From assembly GCA_024636555.1 (NCBI GenBank), contig JAGXGW010000005.1, forward strand, positions 1 through 64,000: a stretch of 64,000 nt of DNA, in the 5' to 3' direction. Each line of letters starts with the position of its first letter. The first letter of the stretch is position 1. Positions 28,901 to 37,087 of this stretch are shown one piece after another. The stretch is from Paracoccaceae bacterium (lineage in GTDB: Bacteria; Pseudomonadota; Alphaproteobacteria; Rhodobacterales; Rhodobacteraceae). The notes below the pieces were generated by a model. The model did no database searches, was not told the origin of the DNA, and saw only the letters and a list, made by a program, of their open reading frames with translations. The position numbers and the translations under genes were made by a program.

Positions 28901-31900
28901 CACCAAAGCCACCTGTGATCAGCGTCACACCATCCTCGCGGAGCGGCAGCGCCTCGTCCGCCACTTCGGCGAGCGGTACATGCTTGAACTCCAGCGCAAA
29001 GCGTTTCTCGCCGCGCAAGGCGGCCACTGTATTGGCAGGAGCTGCCAGCAGATCCTCCATCACGCGTGCTGCCAGTTCAGCATAACCCTCGCCGCGTTTC
29101 TTGCTTTGCGCGGGCAGGCGGATATCCAGCACCGCGCAGGTCATCCCCGGCACCTCGCGCGGGATCACCCGCGCCGGGCCCATGATGGTGGACTTGTCCG
29201 GATCGCTCAGCGCCTCCTTGCGGACCTGTGCGGCGTCCGAAGTGATCACGCTGATATGCGCGACAGCGTTCTCCTCGGCCAATGCCTGCGCCAGAAACAG
29301 CAAGCTATAGAACCCCTGCTCCTGCGTGCGGTGGAAAAAGCTGCTACCGGGGCGGAAGCTGCGGCTTTTGGTGACCTGCCACAGATGCGCGATGCGGGAG
29401 GGCATCCGGCCCCGCTCCACAAGATCGCGGATCAGCAGGTCATAGCCGGGCCGTCCCTGTTCGGGGGCCAGCAGATAGCCATCGTCGCCAGCCCGGGCGA
29501 AGGCATCGGCGGGGCGCACGGTAATCACGCGCTGGTTCGCTGCGCGCAGTTTCGCCGTGAGCGCGGCCCCAAGCCCGGCATCATCCTCGAATACCAGCCA
29601 ATCCTCGGCAGGCAGGCTTGCCAGATCATCCGGATCCACATCGCATTCGGCCAGACGCGGCACCCATGCAGGGCGGTAGCCCCAGCTTTCCAGATTGTCA
29701 GAGCGCAACGGCCACAGATCTGCCTCGGCCTGACTTTGCGCGCCTTTGCCGGGTTCGATGAAATAACGGCTGCGTTGGAAGGCATAGCCCGGCAGCGGCA
29801 CACGGTTGCGCGGTACGCCACCCCAGACCTGATCCCAGTCGATGGTGACGCCAGCCGCCCACATGCGCGCCAGCATCGCCATGAAATAGGCGTCATCGGC
29901 CACCTTGTCCTGCACATGGCGCAAAGAGCCTATCACGGCGTTTGGTGTCACATTCGCATGCTGTCCCGCCAAAGAGCCCAGCCCCTTGCCGGGGCCAACC
30001 TCAAGGAACACCCGACCCTGCCCTTTGGGCGTTTCAGCGGCCAGCGTTGCGATGCAATCCGCGAAATGCACAGTGCCGCGCAGATGTGCGACCCAATACT
30101 CAGGGTCGGTAGCCTGTGCATCGGTCAGACGCTCGCCGGTGCGATTCGACATGACCGGTATATTCGGCGCGCTGAGCGGGATGGAGCGCAGGTAATCGCC
30201 AAAGCGTTGCAGGATCGGCTCGAGCATCCGCGAATGGGCGGCGATATCGATGGGGATGCGCTGGAACTCGACCTCGCGGGCCTGCAACTGTTCTTGCAGA
30301 CGATCCAGCGCGGCTTGCGGGCCGGAGGCTACGCTGAGCGCCGGGCCGTTGACCGCGCCAAGGTCCAGATCATCGCCGAGAAGCGGGCGCAAATCCTCCG
30401 CCGCCAGCCCGACCGACAGCATCCCGCCAGCAGGCACCGTATCGAACAACGTGCCGCGCAGATGCACTAACCCGATGCAATCCTCGAAGCGCATGATGCC
30501 TGCCACGCAAGCGGCGGTGTTCTCGCCCATCGAATGACCGACCAAAGCGGCAGGCTTCACGCCCCAACTCATCCACAGTTGCGCCAGCGCATATTCCACG
30601 ATCATGATCAGCGGCAATTGCACCGAAGGCTGTTTGAGACGCGTATCCGCTGCGGCTTCCTGCCCGGGTTCGGGTAGCCAAACCTTGCGGATGTCGTAAT
30701 CCAGCTTGGCTTGCAACACGTCCAGCCCGCGATCCATCCAGTCGCGAAAAACCGGCTCTGTCTCGTAGAGATCCCGCGCCATGCCGGCATATTGCGCACC
30801 ACCGCCGGGGAACATGAACACCACATCGGGCGCATCGCCGACAGGCTTGTGGTTGAACACACGGCGCGGATCATTCGCCCGCAGCGTCGCCGCCGCCTCG
30901 GCATGGCTGCCTGCAACAATCACACGGCGCTGCTCGAAAGCGCGCCGCCCGTGGCGCAGGGTAAAGGCGACATCGGCCAGCGGCTGATCGGGACGCGCCT
31001 CCAGATGATCCGCCAGCCTTTGCGCGGCGGCGTCCAGTGCGGCCTTGCTGCGGGCCGAGATCACAAGCGGCTGGAACGGGAAATCGCTTTGCCCCGATGC
31101 CGCAACCTGTGGGGCCTCTTCCAGCACGACATGGGCGTTGGTGCCGCCCACACCGAGCGAGTTTACCCCTGCACGGCGCGGCACATCCCCGCGCGGCCAG
31201 TCTGTCAGCCGGTCGTTCACCACAAAGGGGCTGCCCTCGAACCCGATCACGGGGTTGGGTTTCTCGTAGCCAAGCGAGGGCGGGATCTGTCCGTGATGCA
31301 GCGCCAGCGTGGTCTTGATCAGGCTTGCGACACCGGCTGCGGTATCCAGATGGCCGATGTTCGTCTTGACTGATCCGATCCGGCAGAAGCCCTCGCCCTG
31401 TGCTCCGCCCTGCTGGAACGCTTCGGTCAGCGCGGCCACCTCAATGGGATCGCCCAGATAGGTGCCGGTGCCATGGCATTCGATATAGCCCACGGTATCA
31501 GGGGCCACGCCCGCCACCGCCTGCGCCTCGACAATCGCGGCGGACTGGCCATCGACGGAAGGCGCCAGATATCCAGCCTTTGACGCGCCGTCATTGTTGA
31601 TTGCGGTCCCCTTGATGACGCCCCAGATATGATCGCCATCCGCGATCGCATCCGACAGACGACGCAACACAACCGCACCTGCGCCCGAGCCGAACACAGT
31701 GCCCTGTGCGCGATGGTCGAAGGCGTGACATTCACCGTCAGGCGACAGGATCTCGCCGTCTTTATAGATATAGCCACGGTTCTGCGGCAGTTCGATCGTG
31801 ACACCGCCCGCGATCGCCATGTCGGATTCGCCCATCAGCAGCGACTGCACCGCATAATGCACCGCCACCAGAGAAGTGGAGCATGCGGTCTGCACATTCA

Positions 31901-32414
31901 CGCTGGGGCCTGTCAGGTTGAAAACATGGCTGGCGCGGGTGGTCAAAAAATCCTTGTCATTGCCGGTATGGCGCAGCAGGAACATGCCCACATCCTGCAC
32001 CAGTTCGGGGTTGGAGCAGATGTTGAAGTAGAAGTAGCTCCCCATCCCGCAGCCACCGAACACACCGACGGGGCCGGGAAAATCCTCGGGCATATGGCCG
32101 GCGTTTTCCAGCGCTTCCCAGATCACCTCCAGAAACTGGCGGTGCTGCGGGTCCATGATGGCCGCATCCTTGGGGCTGAACCCGAAGAATTCCGCATCGA
32201 AATGGTCGAACCGGTCAAGCGGGGCGGCATAGGGCACGTAGTCAGGCCGCGCCATGACATGCCGCGCCTCGCCCGCCGCCAGCAACTCATCCTCGGAGAG
32301 CTTCCTGATCGCGCGGATACCGTCCCGCAGGTTCCGCCAATAGGTTTGCACATCGCCCGCACCCGGAAGATGTGCGGCCATGCCGACAATAGCGATATCA
32401 TTCTCAGCGATCAT
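25962..32414 (-). CDS. Type I polyketide synthase, KS-AT-KR-DH-like-ACP-TE
   Basis: 2150 residues from the ATG at 32414 (GGAG upstream); a TTG at 32429 would add five residues. The ketosynthase has its Cys in TACSTSLVA near 177, then ECHGTGTYLGDP and NIGHLD. The acyltransferase has FPGGGAQY and GHSMGENTAA near 627; Met after the Ser fits malonyl rather than methylmalonyl. The ketoreductase has GGFGGIG near 1169 and DYVAANEYLNAY near 1325. A dehydratase-like domain follows: NEHRTKAGDAVMPG near 1415 has one extra residue against HxxxGxxxxP, and HPGLMDLATG replaces the D-x3-Q motif. The carrier is FFDLGGHSLIAV near 1796 and the thioesterase GFSGGG near 1944 with a late DHDSM. It probably extends the NRPS-bound unit by two carbons and releases it. 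Confidence 0.92.
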   Translation of the reverse strand: MIAENDIAIVGMAAHLPGAGDVQTYWRNLRDGIRAIRKLSEDELLAAGEARHVMARPDYVPYAAPLDRFDHFDAEFFGFSPKDAAIMDPQHRQFLEVIWEALENAGHMPEDFPGPVGVFGGCGMGSYFYFNICSNPELVQDVGMFLLRHTGNDKDFLTTRASHVFNLTGPSVNVQTACSTSLVAVHYAVQSLLMGESDMAIAGGVTIELPQNRGYIYKDGEILSPDGECHAFDHRAQGTVFGSGAGAVVLRRLSDAIADGDHIWGVIKGTAINNDGASKAGYLAPSVDGQSAAIVEAQAVAGVAPDTVGYIECHGTGTYLGDPIEVAALTEAFQQGGAQGEGFCRIGSVKTNIGHLDTAAGVASLIKTTLALHHGQIPPSLGYEKPNPVIGFEGSPFVVNDRLTDWPRGDVPRRAGVNSLGVGGTNAHVVLEEAPQVAASGQSDFPFQPLVISARSKAALDAAAQRLADHLEARPDQPLADVAFTLRHGRRAFEQRRVIVAGSHAEAAATLRANDPRRVFNHKPVGDAPDVVFMFPGGGAQYAGMARDLYETEPVFRDWMDRGLDVLQAKLDYDIRKVWLPEPGQEAAADTRLKQPSVQLPLIMIVEYALAQLWMSWGVKPAALVGHSMGENTAACVAGIMRFEDCIGLVHLRGTLFDTVPAGGMLSVGLAAEDLRPLLGDDLDLGAVNGPALSVASGPQAALDRLQEQLQAREVEFQRIPIDIAAHSRMLEPILQRFGDYLRSIPLSAPNIPVMSNRTGERLTDAQATDPEYWVAHLRGTVHFADCIATLAAETPKGQGRVFLEVGPGKGLGSLAGQHANVTPNAVIGSLRHVQDKVADDAYFMAMLARMWAAGVTIDWDQVWGGVPRNRVPLPGYAFQRSRYFIEPGKGAQSQAEADLWPLRSDNLESWGYRPAWVPRLAECDVDPDDLASLPAEDWLVFEDDAGLGAALTAKLRAANQRVITVRPADAFARAGDDGYLLAPEQGRPGYDLLIRDLVERGRMPSRIAHLWQVTKSRSFRPGSSFFHRTQEQGFYSLLFLAQALAEENAVAHISVITSDAAQVRKEALSDPDKSTIMGPARVIPREVPGMTCAVLDIRLPAQSKKRGEGYAELAARVMEDLLAAPANTVAALRGEKRFALEFKHVPLAEVADEALPLREDGVTLITGGFGGIGLSIAGALIARGQRRVVLMARSALPPRARWEALTRSSLSDATVQRIRAVQALEAQGGEVLVLQADVSNIEDMREAVSQAEAAFGKVTAVIHAAGVIHDAPLLTKSLTEIEDVFTPKIHGTKVLEELFPDGALDWLVLFSSSSTVTAPVGQVDYVAANEYLNAYAKSRSGGKTRVLAIDWGIWSGVGMAADAMAARLAGDATPARTDAPEDTPMLSQITLDEGGHRLFLKTLDAKADWVLNEHRTKAGDAVMPGTGYLQLAAQALNAQGELGGFEIRDLYFLSPLQVADGTPLEMRVRLPRADAGYSFEVQSAQAGGVVTHAEAELSLLPLSPPEALDLTAIAARCAAPQEAGDAGFIASPQEAHLAFGPRWRVIRSMAFGAAEGLAWLSLPDTHADDLDAGWHLHPGLMDLATGWAMGLIAGYRPDHLWVPVSYGAVRVHRPLPARVASWVRSRPGNSADGPSATFDVVIAAPDGTVCIEVEGFSIRRLDDTAAFGRAAAPVAQGAPASSGPRPLSPAEERLRHMLTQGIRPDEGAAAFLRALASNQSQIIVSSIDLTALIRQTDTAEAAADTGGQSFERPKLDSDFVAPETEVEKRLAGFWQELLGLDSVGVEDSFFDLGGHSLIAVRLFAKVRKAFQVDFPISVLFEAPTIRKCAALIEERGVVPGAESATDTATPATPQRRFTHVVPMHSGEGGTKTPFFLVAGMFGNILNLRHLAHLLGTDRPFYGLQARGLYGDQEPHRDLVQAARDYITEMRQVQPHGPYMLGGFSGGGITALEIARQLTTSGDEVSALVMLDTPLPVRRALTLRDRLAIQMQELRTGGIGYPARWLTRRIAWEFEKRRAMTDDFEEPAAQFHNAAIEAAFIESVTSYRLAPWDGPLMLFRPPLVGKWQVAPDRWVSAQREYVLHDNDWAGWAPRVEVQEVPGDHDSMVLEPNVRVLAARMRRVIEAAERRSAPPSLRAVAGRDVPREAAE

Positions 32415-32568
32415 GGCCGGCTGCTCCAATCCAAAAGTATTGCAACACTCGTTACCGGCACCAAGGCGGGGTTAGCCGCCAAATGCGGTGAGAATCCGAC
32501 GAAACCCTGTCAAATTCACCGCCCAAGAAGGACAAACACGTCCATCTCGTCTTGTTCCAGACCTGCGA

Positions 32569-33948
32569 CTAGACAGATCCCAAAGCGACGATTGCCGCCC
32601 AATTCCACCAGATCGCTGACACGGCAAGGATCACGCCCACCACGGCAAACCCCAGATCGTGAAGCGGATCCCAGACACCAAGCCGGACAGAGAGCCACAC
32701 CAATGCGGGATAGGCCGCCAGCGTGGCCACAGCCTGTCCGATCAACGCCCCGATGAGCCCGCCAAGTTGCGTCCCGAGGAGCAGGCCCACGATCAAAAGG
32801 ATCGCTTTCGTCGCAGAAACGAAAAAGAAACGTTTCGAATCTCCGGCGGCCAGTGCGGCGTGATCATACGTCAGACCGATAACCAACGGTATCTGGATGC
32901 AGGCGATCAGCACAACGATCGGCCCTGCATGTACGTAGCGATCATCATACAGAAGATCTACCAGCCAGACACCGCAAAAAGCGACTGCGCCCAATGCAAC
33001 AAACAGGGCCGCAGTCGCAATCATCCGCATTCCGCGCAGCTTGCGGAAATTTTCGCGCGACTCCAGTGGAGGGCATGACCGGTATATCGGAATCAGCATA
33101 CGGGTAATCACAACCGAGCCGAGCATCAAAGGAAAGCTGCCAAGAAAGAACCCGATGTTATAAACGCCGAACACATCCAGCGCCAGAAACTTGCCCAATA
33201 TCAGCTTGTCGCCCTGTGCCAGAAAAAAGCCGAAAATCGTGCTCAGGAAGATCCATTTACCGAAGTGGATCACTTCGTGTGCGGCCGCCCTGTCCCAGTG
33301 CAGGCTGTTGCGGTGACCAGGCAGGAATGATGACATGATCAAAACCTGGATGCAGGTTCCGATAAGGGTCCCGATCACCAAAGCCCAGACCGATTGCAGG
33401 GCCAGAGCCAGACCGACAATCACGACAAGCGAGATGACTTGGGTCACCATTTCCAGCACTGTGAGCTTGCCAAGCGAAAGATGCCGGTTTGCCGTCTCGC
33501 GCCGGGTCGGCATGAGACCCAGCAAGAGAAGCTGGCCCGAAGCGACAATCAACATCCAGAACAGAATTGGCTCACCATAAAAGGCCGCAACCGGCGCCGC
33601 CAGCAGGCAACCGATCACGAAAAGCGCCATGCCCCGAATGATCTGCACGGTCCAGACCGTATCCAGAAAGGCTGGTTCGTCACCGCGCTCGCTGCGCATC
33701 ACCGCTGGCCCAATTCCGAAATCGGAGAACATATGCAACCCGATCATGAACACCATGACCAGAGCCATGAGCCCGAAAGCTTCGGGAAACAGCAGCCGGG
33801 TCAGCAGTAGGTTTGACGCAAGGCGCAGAACTTGCGAAAACCCGAAGCCAATCACGGTCAGGCCCGAGGATCGCATCACCCGGGCGGTCAGGCTGCCGCT
33901 GGTCAGCGCACCGCGCATGCGGCTGTTGATGGTGGCCGCGTAACTCAC
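32569..33948 (-). CDS. wzx: Lipid-linked oligosaccharide flippase (Wzx / polysaccharide biosynthesis protein)
   Basis: 459 residues with about 12-14 hydrophobic segments, MOP-exporter type. LLLTRLLFPEAFGLMALVMV near the N-terminus is the usual signature of WzxC-like flippases, with DFGIGPAVMRS following. It moves undecaprenyl-linked repeat units across the inner membrane. I placed the start at GTG 33948, which overlaps the upstream glycosyltransferase stop as GTGA; a TTG at 33963 is possible. It lies between that glycosyltransferase and the PKS, all on the minus strand. Confidence 0.9.
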   Translation of the reverse strand: MSYAATINSRMRGALTSGSLTARVMRSSGLTVIGFGFSQVLRLASNLLLTRLLFPEAFGLMALVMVFMIGLHMFSDFGIGPAVMRSERGDEPAFLDTVWTVQIIRGMALFVIGCLLAAPVAAFYGEPILFWMLIVASGQLLLLGLMPTRRETANRHLSLGKLTVLEMVTQVISLVVIVGLALALQSVWALVIGTLIGTCIQVLIMSSFLPGHRNSLHWDRAAAHEVIHFGKWIFLSTIFGFFLAQGDKLILGKFLALDVFGVYNIGFFLGSFPLMLGSVVITRMLIPIYRSCPPLESRENFRKLRGMRMIATAALFVALGAVAFCGVWLVDLLYDDRYVHAGPIVVLIACIQIPLVIGLTYDHAALAAGDSKRFFFVSATKAILLIVGLLLGTQLGGLIGALIGQAVATLAAYPALVWLSVRLGVWDPLHDLGFAVVGVILAVSAIWWNWAAIVALGSV

Positions 33949-34796
33949 CGTCCCCGGCTCCAATCCGCCACTTCAACCTGGGATATTCCGGTGCCGCGCT
34001 GGCGTTCGCCTGTCCGCACGGCAACAGCCACACTGCTATAGACAGCAAACCCGACAGGATTACGGGCAAAAAGCATCAGCATACCACCGAGACCCAAGGC
34101 GGCCTTGTCCTCATGCGCCATCAAATGAGGATACAGGGCGGCAACTTGTCTCGCCCCTCTGTCCTGACGGCGCCTGACGCGCACCAGCGCGCCGAAGCCT
34201 TCTACAACGGGCCAATTGTAAGCTGCGCGCACCGCAACCCGCTCTTCGGGTTTGAACAACAAGCGCACGAATGTGTCGTCGGAAATGATATCGGGGAACC
34301 TGTCCCAGCGCGCGCGCCCTGCTGCATTGACGGCGAATAATCCGCATCCCGGCACGCCGCGCGCCATGAAAGGAACCTGTCGATAGGTTGCAGCATAAGC
34401 GCGGCTCACCCAGCCTTGGGCCGTGATCCGCAATGAGCCGCTGGCATAGACAGCTTTCGGCCCGTCGAGCGCGCGGCACAATTGATCCAGCAGGGCGGGT
34501 GCAACTGTTACGTCTGCATCCAGATAGGCGCGCCATGGCAAACCGGCCGCCGCGTCGCCTGCATTCAGCGCATTCATTTTGCCACCTTCGGCCAGATCCA
34601 GCACCTTCAATGTCCAGCCGCGCGCCTCTGCCTGCGCCTTGTAGCTCCGCGCCAAAGCGGCTGTGCGGTCGGTACATCCGTTGGCAACGACAATGACTTC
34701 GATTGCACAGTAGGTTGAATCCGAGGCGAGCAGTGAATCGAGGCAGGCACCCAACAATGCCTCTTCATTGTTGGCGGGAATGATGACACTCAGCAC
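33945..34796 (-). CDS. Glycosyltransferase family 2
   Basis: 283 residues from the GTG at 34796, chosen because AGGAAG precedes it by about 7 bases and LSVIIPANNEEALLGACLDS is the canonical family start. A longer ORF to 34958 adds residues unlike the family. Further motifs are VIVVANGCTDRTAALA, GGKMNALNAGDAAA, the YLDADVTV metal-site segment, and FPDIISDDTFVRLLF. It probably adds one sugar of the repeat unit. It overlaps the flippase gene by 4 bases. A hydrophobic stretch near the C-terminus (GLGGMLMLFARNPVGFAVYSS, read in two parts) suggests membrane association. Confidence 0.85.
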   Translation of the reverse strand: MLSVIIPANNEEALLGACLDSLLASDSTYCAIEVIVVANGCTDRTAALARSYKAQAEARGWTLKVLDLAEGGKMNALNAGDAAAGLPWRAYLDADVTVAPALLDQLCRALDGPKAVYASGSLRITAQGWVSRAYAATYRQVPFMARGVPGCGLFAVNAAGRARWDRFPDIISDDTFVRLLFKPEERVAVRAAYNWPVVEGFGALVRVRRRQDRGARQVAALYPHLMAHEDKAALGLGGMLMLFARNPVGFAVYSSVAVAVRTGERQRGTGISQVEVADWSRGR

Positions 34797-35010
34797 GGCT
34801 ATCTTCCTGAAATATGTGACAAAACTCGTGCACGGCCCTCGAAAAGGACGCCGTGGATTGCAAAAACACATAATAATAACACTTAACGCGACTATTGTGC
34901 CACGGGAGACAACATATTGGCAATAATGTGGCAGCCAACCGCGACGCAGGCAGACCAATCAGTCGCCAAAGAGGATACTGTTGCTGCGACATGCACAGTG
35001 CTTTTCTAAA

Positions 35011-37062
35011 TTACTCAGCACGTTCCCGCATTATGTCCGAGATGAACAGAATCTCGTCGCTCTGTCCTGCGGAGAAACGAATCTCGTCGATATTCACCAA
35101 CCGGCCCTCGCCTTCGTCCGTTTTCACGGACAACACATCGCCCTCGCGCGACAATACATAATCCGCTGCCCTATCCGGCAGGATTGCGACATTGCGGCCA
35201 TCTCCACCATGGATGCGCGGACAACACCCCGTTGCCACCAGAATATCATCGCCCGGCCCGCCAAGCAGAACATCGCGCGGATGCTGCGCTTCGACGCGCC
35301 CTCCCTCAACAGGAGCGTGTCTTATCGCACCGTGGCTGAAAGTACCCGGCTTCCTGCTTTCCCAATCGACAGGCATCGACCTGTTATACTCCATCAAGGT
35401 CTGCCAGCGCGGGTTCATATCATCCAAATGTCGCAGATGGCCCCAGCTACCCCAGCGGCTCGGTTTGCTGACATCCACAAAGGCGTTGAACAAAGTGCCC
35501 CCCGCGGCGTGCCAGCCCGCAAAAACTTCCCGGTAAAGTTCCGCAACACCCTCGGTATAATTGAATCCGGTATAAAAGTCTGTCAGGCGCTGGTTTTGCG
35601 TCCAGTTGGCCAGTCCCACAACATGCGTTCCGCCTTCATACATGATCAGATCAAGACCGTGCATCTTTGCCACGTCGGCATGGTAGGGAAAGTAACGGTC
35701 GATCAGCGTGGCGACAGAGTCGTTGCGCAAGTCTTCAAGCAACCGTTCCGTGGCATAACCTTCACCCTGATCAAGCCACCCGAGAATCCTGTTCGCGGAG
35801 TCATCTGCATCGCCGCCGACCCCGAAATATCCGGTAACCGCATAGGCATCGAAGGATTCCAAGGGCGGACGGTTCGCACGATCTTCGGCCTGCCAGTTTG
35901 GTGCGTTCAGCAACCCTTCTTCCAGTCCCAGCCAGCCTGTATGTGTCGAGATCACCCGAACCAGCCGTTCATCCGCATCTGCCCCGAATACTTCGGTCCA
36001 GATCTGCGCCATCTGCGCCGCTCGTAGCCCGGCAAACTGGACCCAGCCATCGCCGACGTCCCCACCCCAACGCGCCTTGGCTTGTTCCGCCGCCCATGTC
36101 GCCTGCGCGAATTGCCAATTCCACACTTCGTTCGAATACTCGACATAGGCTTTGAGATCGGGGTTCAGATGATCACGCACATAGCTGGCGAATTGCCTGA
36201 CATAGTCGTCATCCGCCATATGCGGCAGGGTAAACCAAGCATCCGCACCCACTTCATTGGCAAGCTCAACCATGACTTCAACCGGCACACCGTGCGTCGT
36301 GAACGTCGCATCCTCGATCCGCGGACGGTCAGCCCACGTGACCTGATCGGAGTTGTTTGTCGCCATCCAGTCCATGAAACGCAGAACGCGGACATCCCTG
36401 ATCTTCTCCAACCAGTCGGGGTTGAAGCGATACCCGAGCGCGTCCAGCTGCAGATGCTCCTCGCGCACGATCCGGATGTTGCGCACATGATCGCCGGTGC
36501 CCGCCGGATCAATCCGGTTAACTCTGACGCCGACCAGCCGGTCCGAAGGCGTGAAAGTGAAATGGATGTTGCCGTCCTTGTAGCGCAGGTTTGATACGGG
36601 CCCGGTGACCTGAACGCGCCCGGTGCCCTCATAGCTCAGGACATACCGGCCAGCGACGCTCTGCCCCTCGGCGGGCTGTTCCGTCAAAACGAAGGCCTCA
36701 AGCGCTTCGACCCCGCGCGGCACAGCCCGCGGCCATCCTTCATCGTCGACATATCCGCCTTCTTTGAGAGCATCAGCCTCGAAACCGCCGAACCTCCCCG
36801 TGAGATGCCCAGTCCAGGACCGCGAGGTTTTCATGATATCGATGAAGGGATGCTGTGTGGACCAGTCCGCAATTCCAGCGAGCCCCATGGCCAGTGCCGG
36901 GTCTTCGAGCGCGGCCCGGGCACCGCCGTCCGTCGCCTTGGCATCGGCAGGCAAAAGCAAGACGAAACAAAGCACAGCCAGGTTGCTACATCGTCTCAAG
37001 ACGAGGAATGAAAAATTGCAGGCGCGACAGAAGCACCAGAGGATGCCATATAAAGTAATCAT
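35011..37062 (-). CDS. Secreted glycoside-hydrolase-like protein with a C-terminal RTX-like motif
   Basis: 683 residues from the ATG at 37062. A long N-terminal signal segment (VLRRCSNLAVLCFVLLLP) ends near ADAKA. The middle contains AYVEYSNEVWNWQFAQAT, a typical Asn-Glu acid/base pair of clan GH-A hydrolases, and later LIMYEGGTH, a plausible nucleophile Glu. Near the C-terminus, LLGGPGDDILV and IHGGDGRNV resemble degenerate calcium-binding RTX nonapeptides. I infer a periplasmic or extracellular enzyme acting on the polysaccharide, for trimming or release. I cannot name the GH family. It lies between the Wzy-like polymerase gene (upstream) and a glycosyltransferase gene. Confidence 0.75.
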   Translation of the reverse strand: MITLYGILWCFCRACNFSFLVLRRCSNLAVLCFVLLLPADAKATDGGARAALEDPALAMGLAGIADWSTQHPFIDIMKTSRSWTGHLTGRFGGFEADALKEGGYVDDEGWPRAVPRGVEALEAFVLTEQPAEGQSVAGRYVLSYEGTGRVQVTGPVSNLRYKDGNIHFTFTPSDRLVGVRVNRIDPAGTGDHVRNIRIVREEHLQLDALGYRFNPDWLEKIRDVRVLRFMDWMATNNSDQVTWADRPRIEDATFTTHGVPVEVMVELANEVGADAWFTLPHMADDDYVRQFASYVRDHLNPDLKAYVEYSNEVWNWQFAQATWAAEQAKARWGGDVGDGWVQFAGLRAAQMAQIWTEVFGADADERLVRVISTHTGWLGLEEGLLNAPNWQAEDRANRPPLESFDAYAVTGYFGVGGDADDSANRILGWLDQGEGYATERLLEDLRNDSVATLIDRYFPYHADVAKMHGLDLIMYEGGTHVVGLANWTQNQRLTDFYTGFNYTEGVAELYREVFAGWHAAGGTLFNAFVDVSKPSRWGSWGHLRHLDDMNPRWQTLMEYNRSMPVDWESRKPGTFSHGAIRHAPVEGGRVEAQHPRDVLLGGPGDDILVATGCCPRIHGGDGRNVAILPDRAADYVLSREGDVLSVKTDEGEGRLVNIDEIRFSAGQSDEILFISDIMRERAE

Positions 37063-37087
37063 GTCCTTACGCGCCCCCGACACAACG

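Noticed and set aside
27936-30470. An 844-codon open frame on the plus strand opposite the PKS
   Set aside because: Antisense to the acyltransferase, ketoreductase and dehydratase-like regions; low-complexity composition and no recognisable domain.
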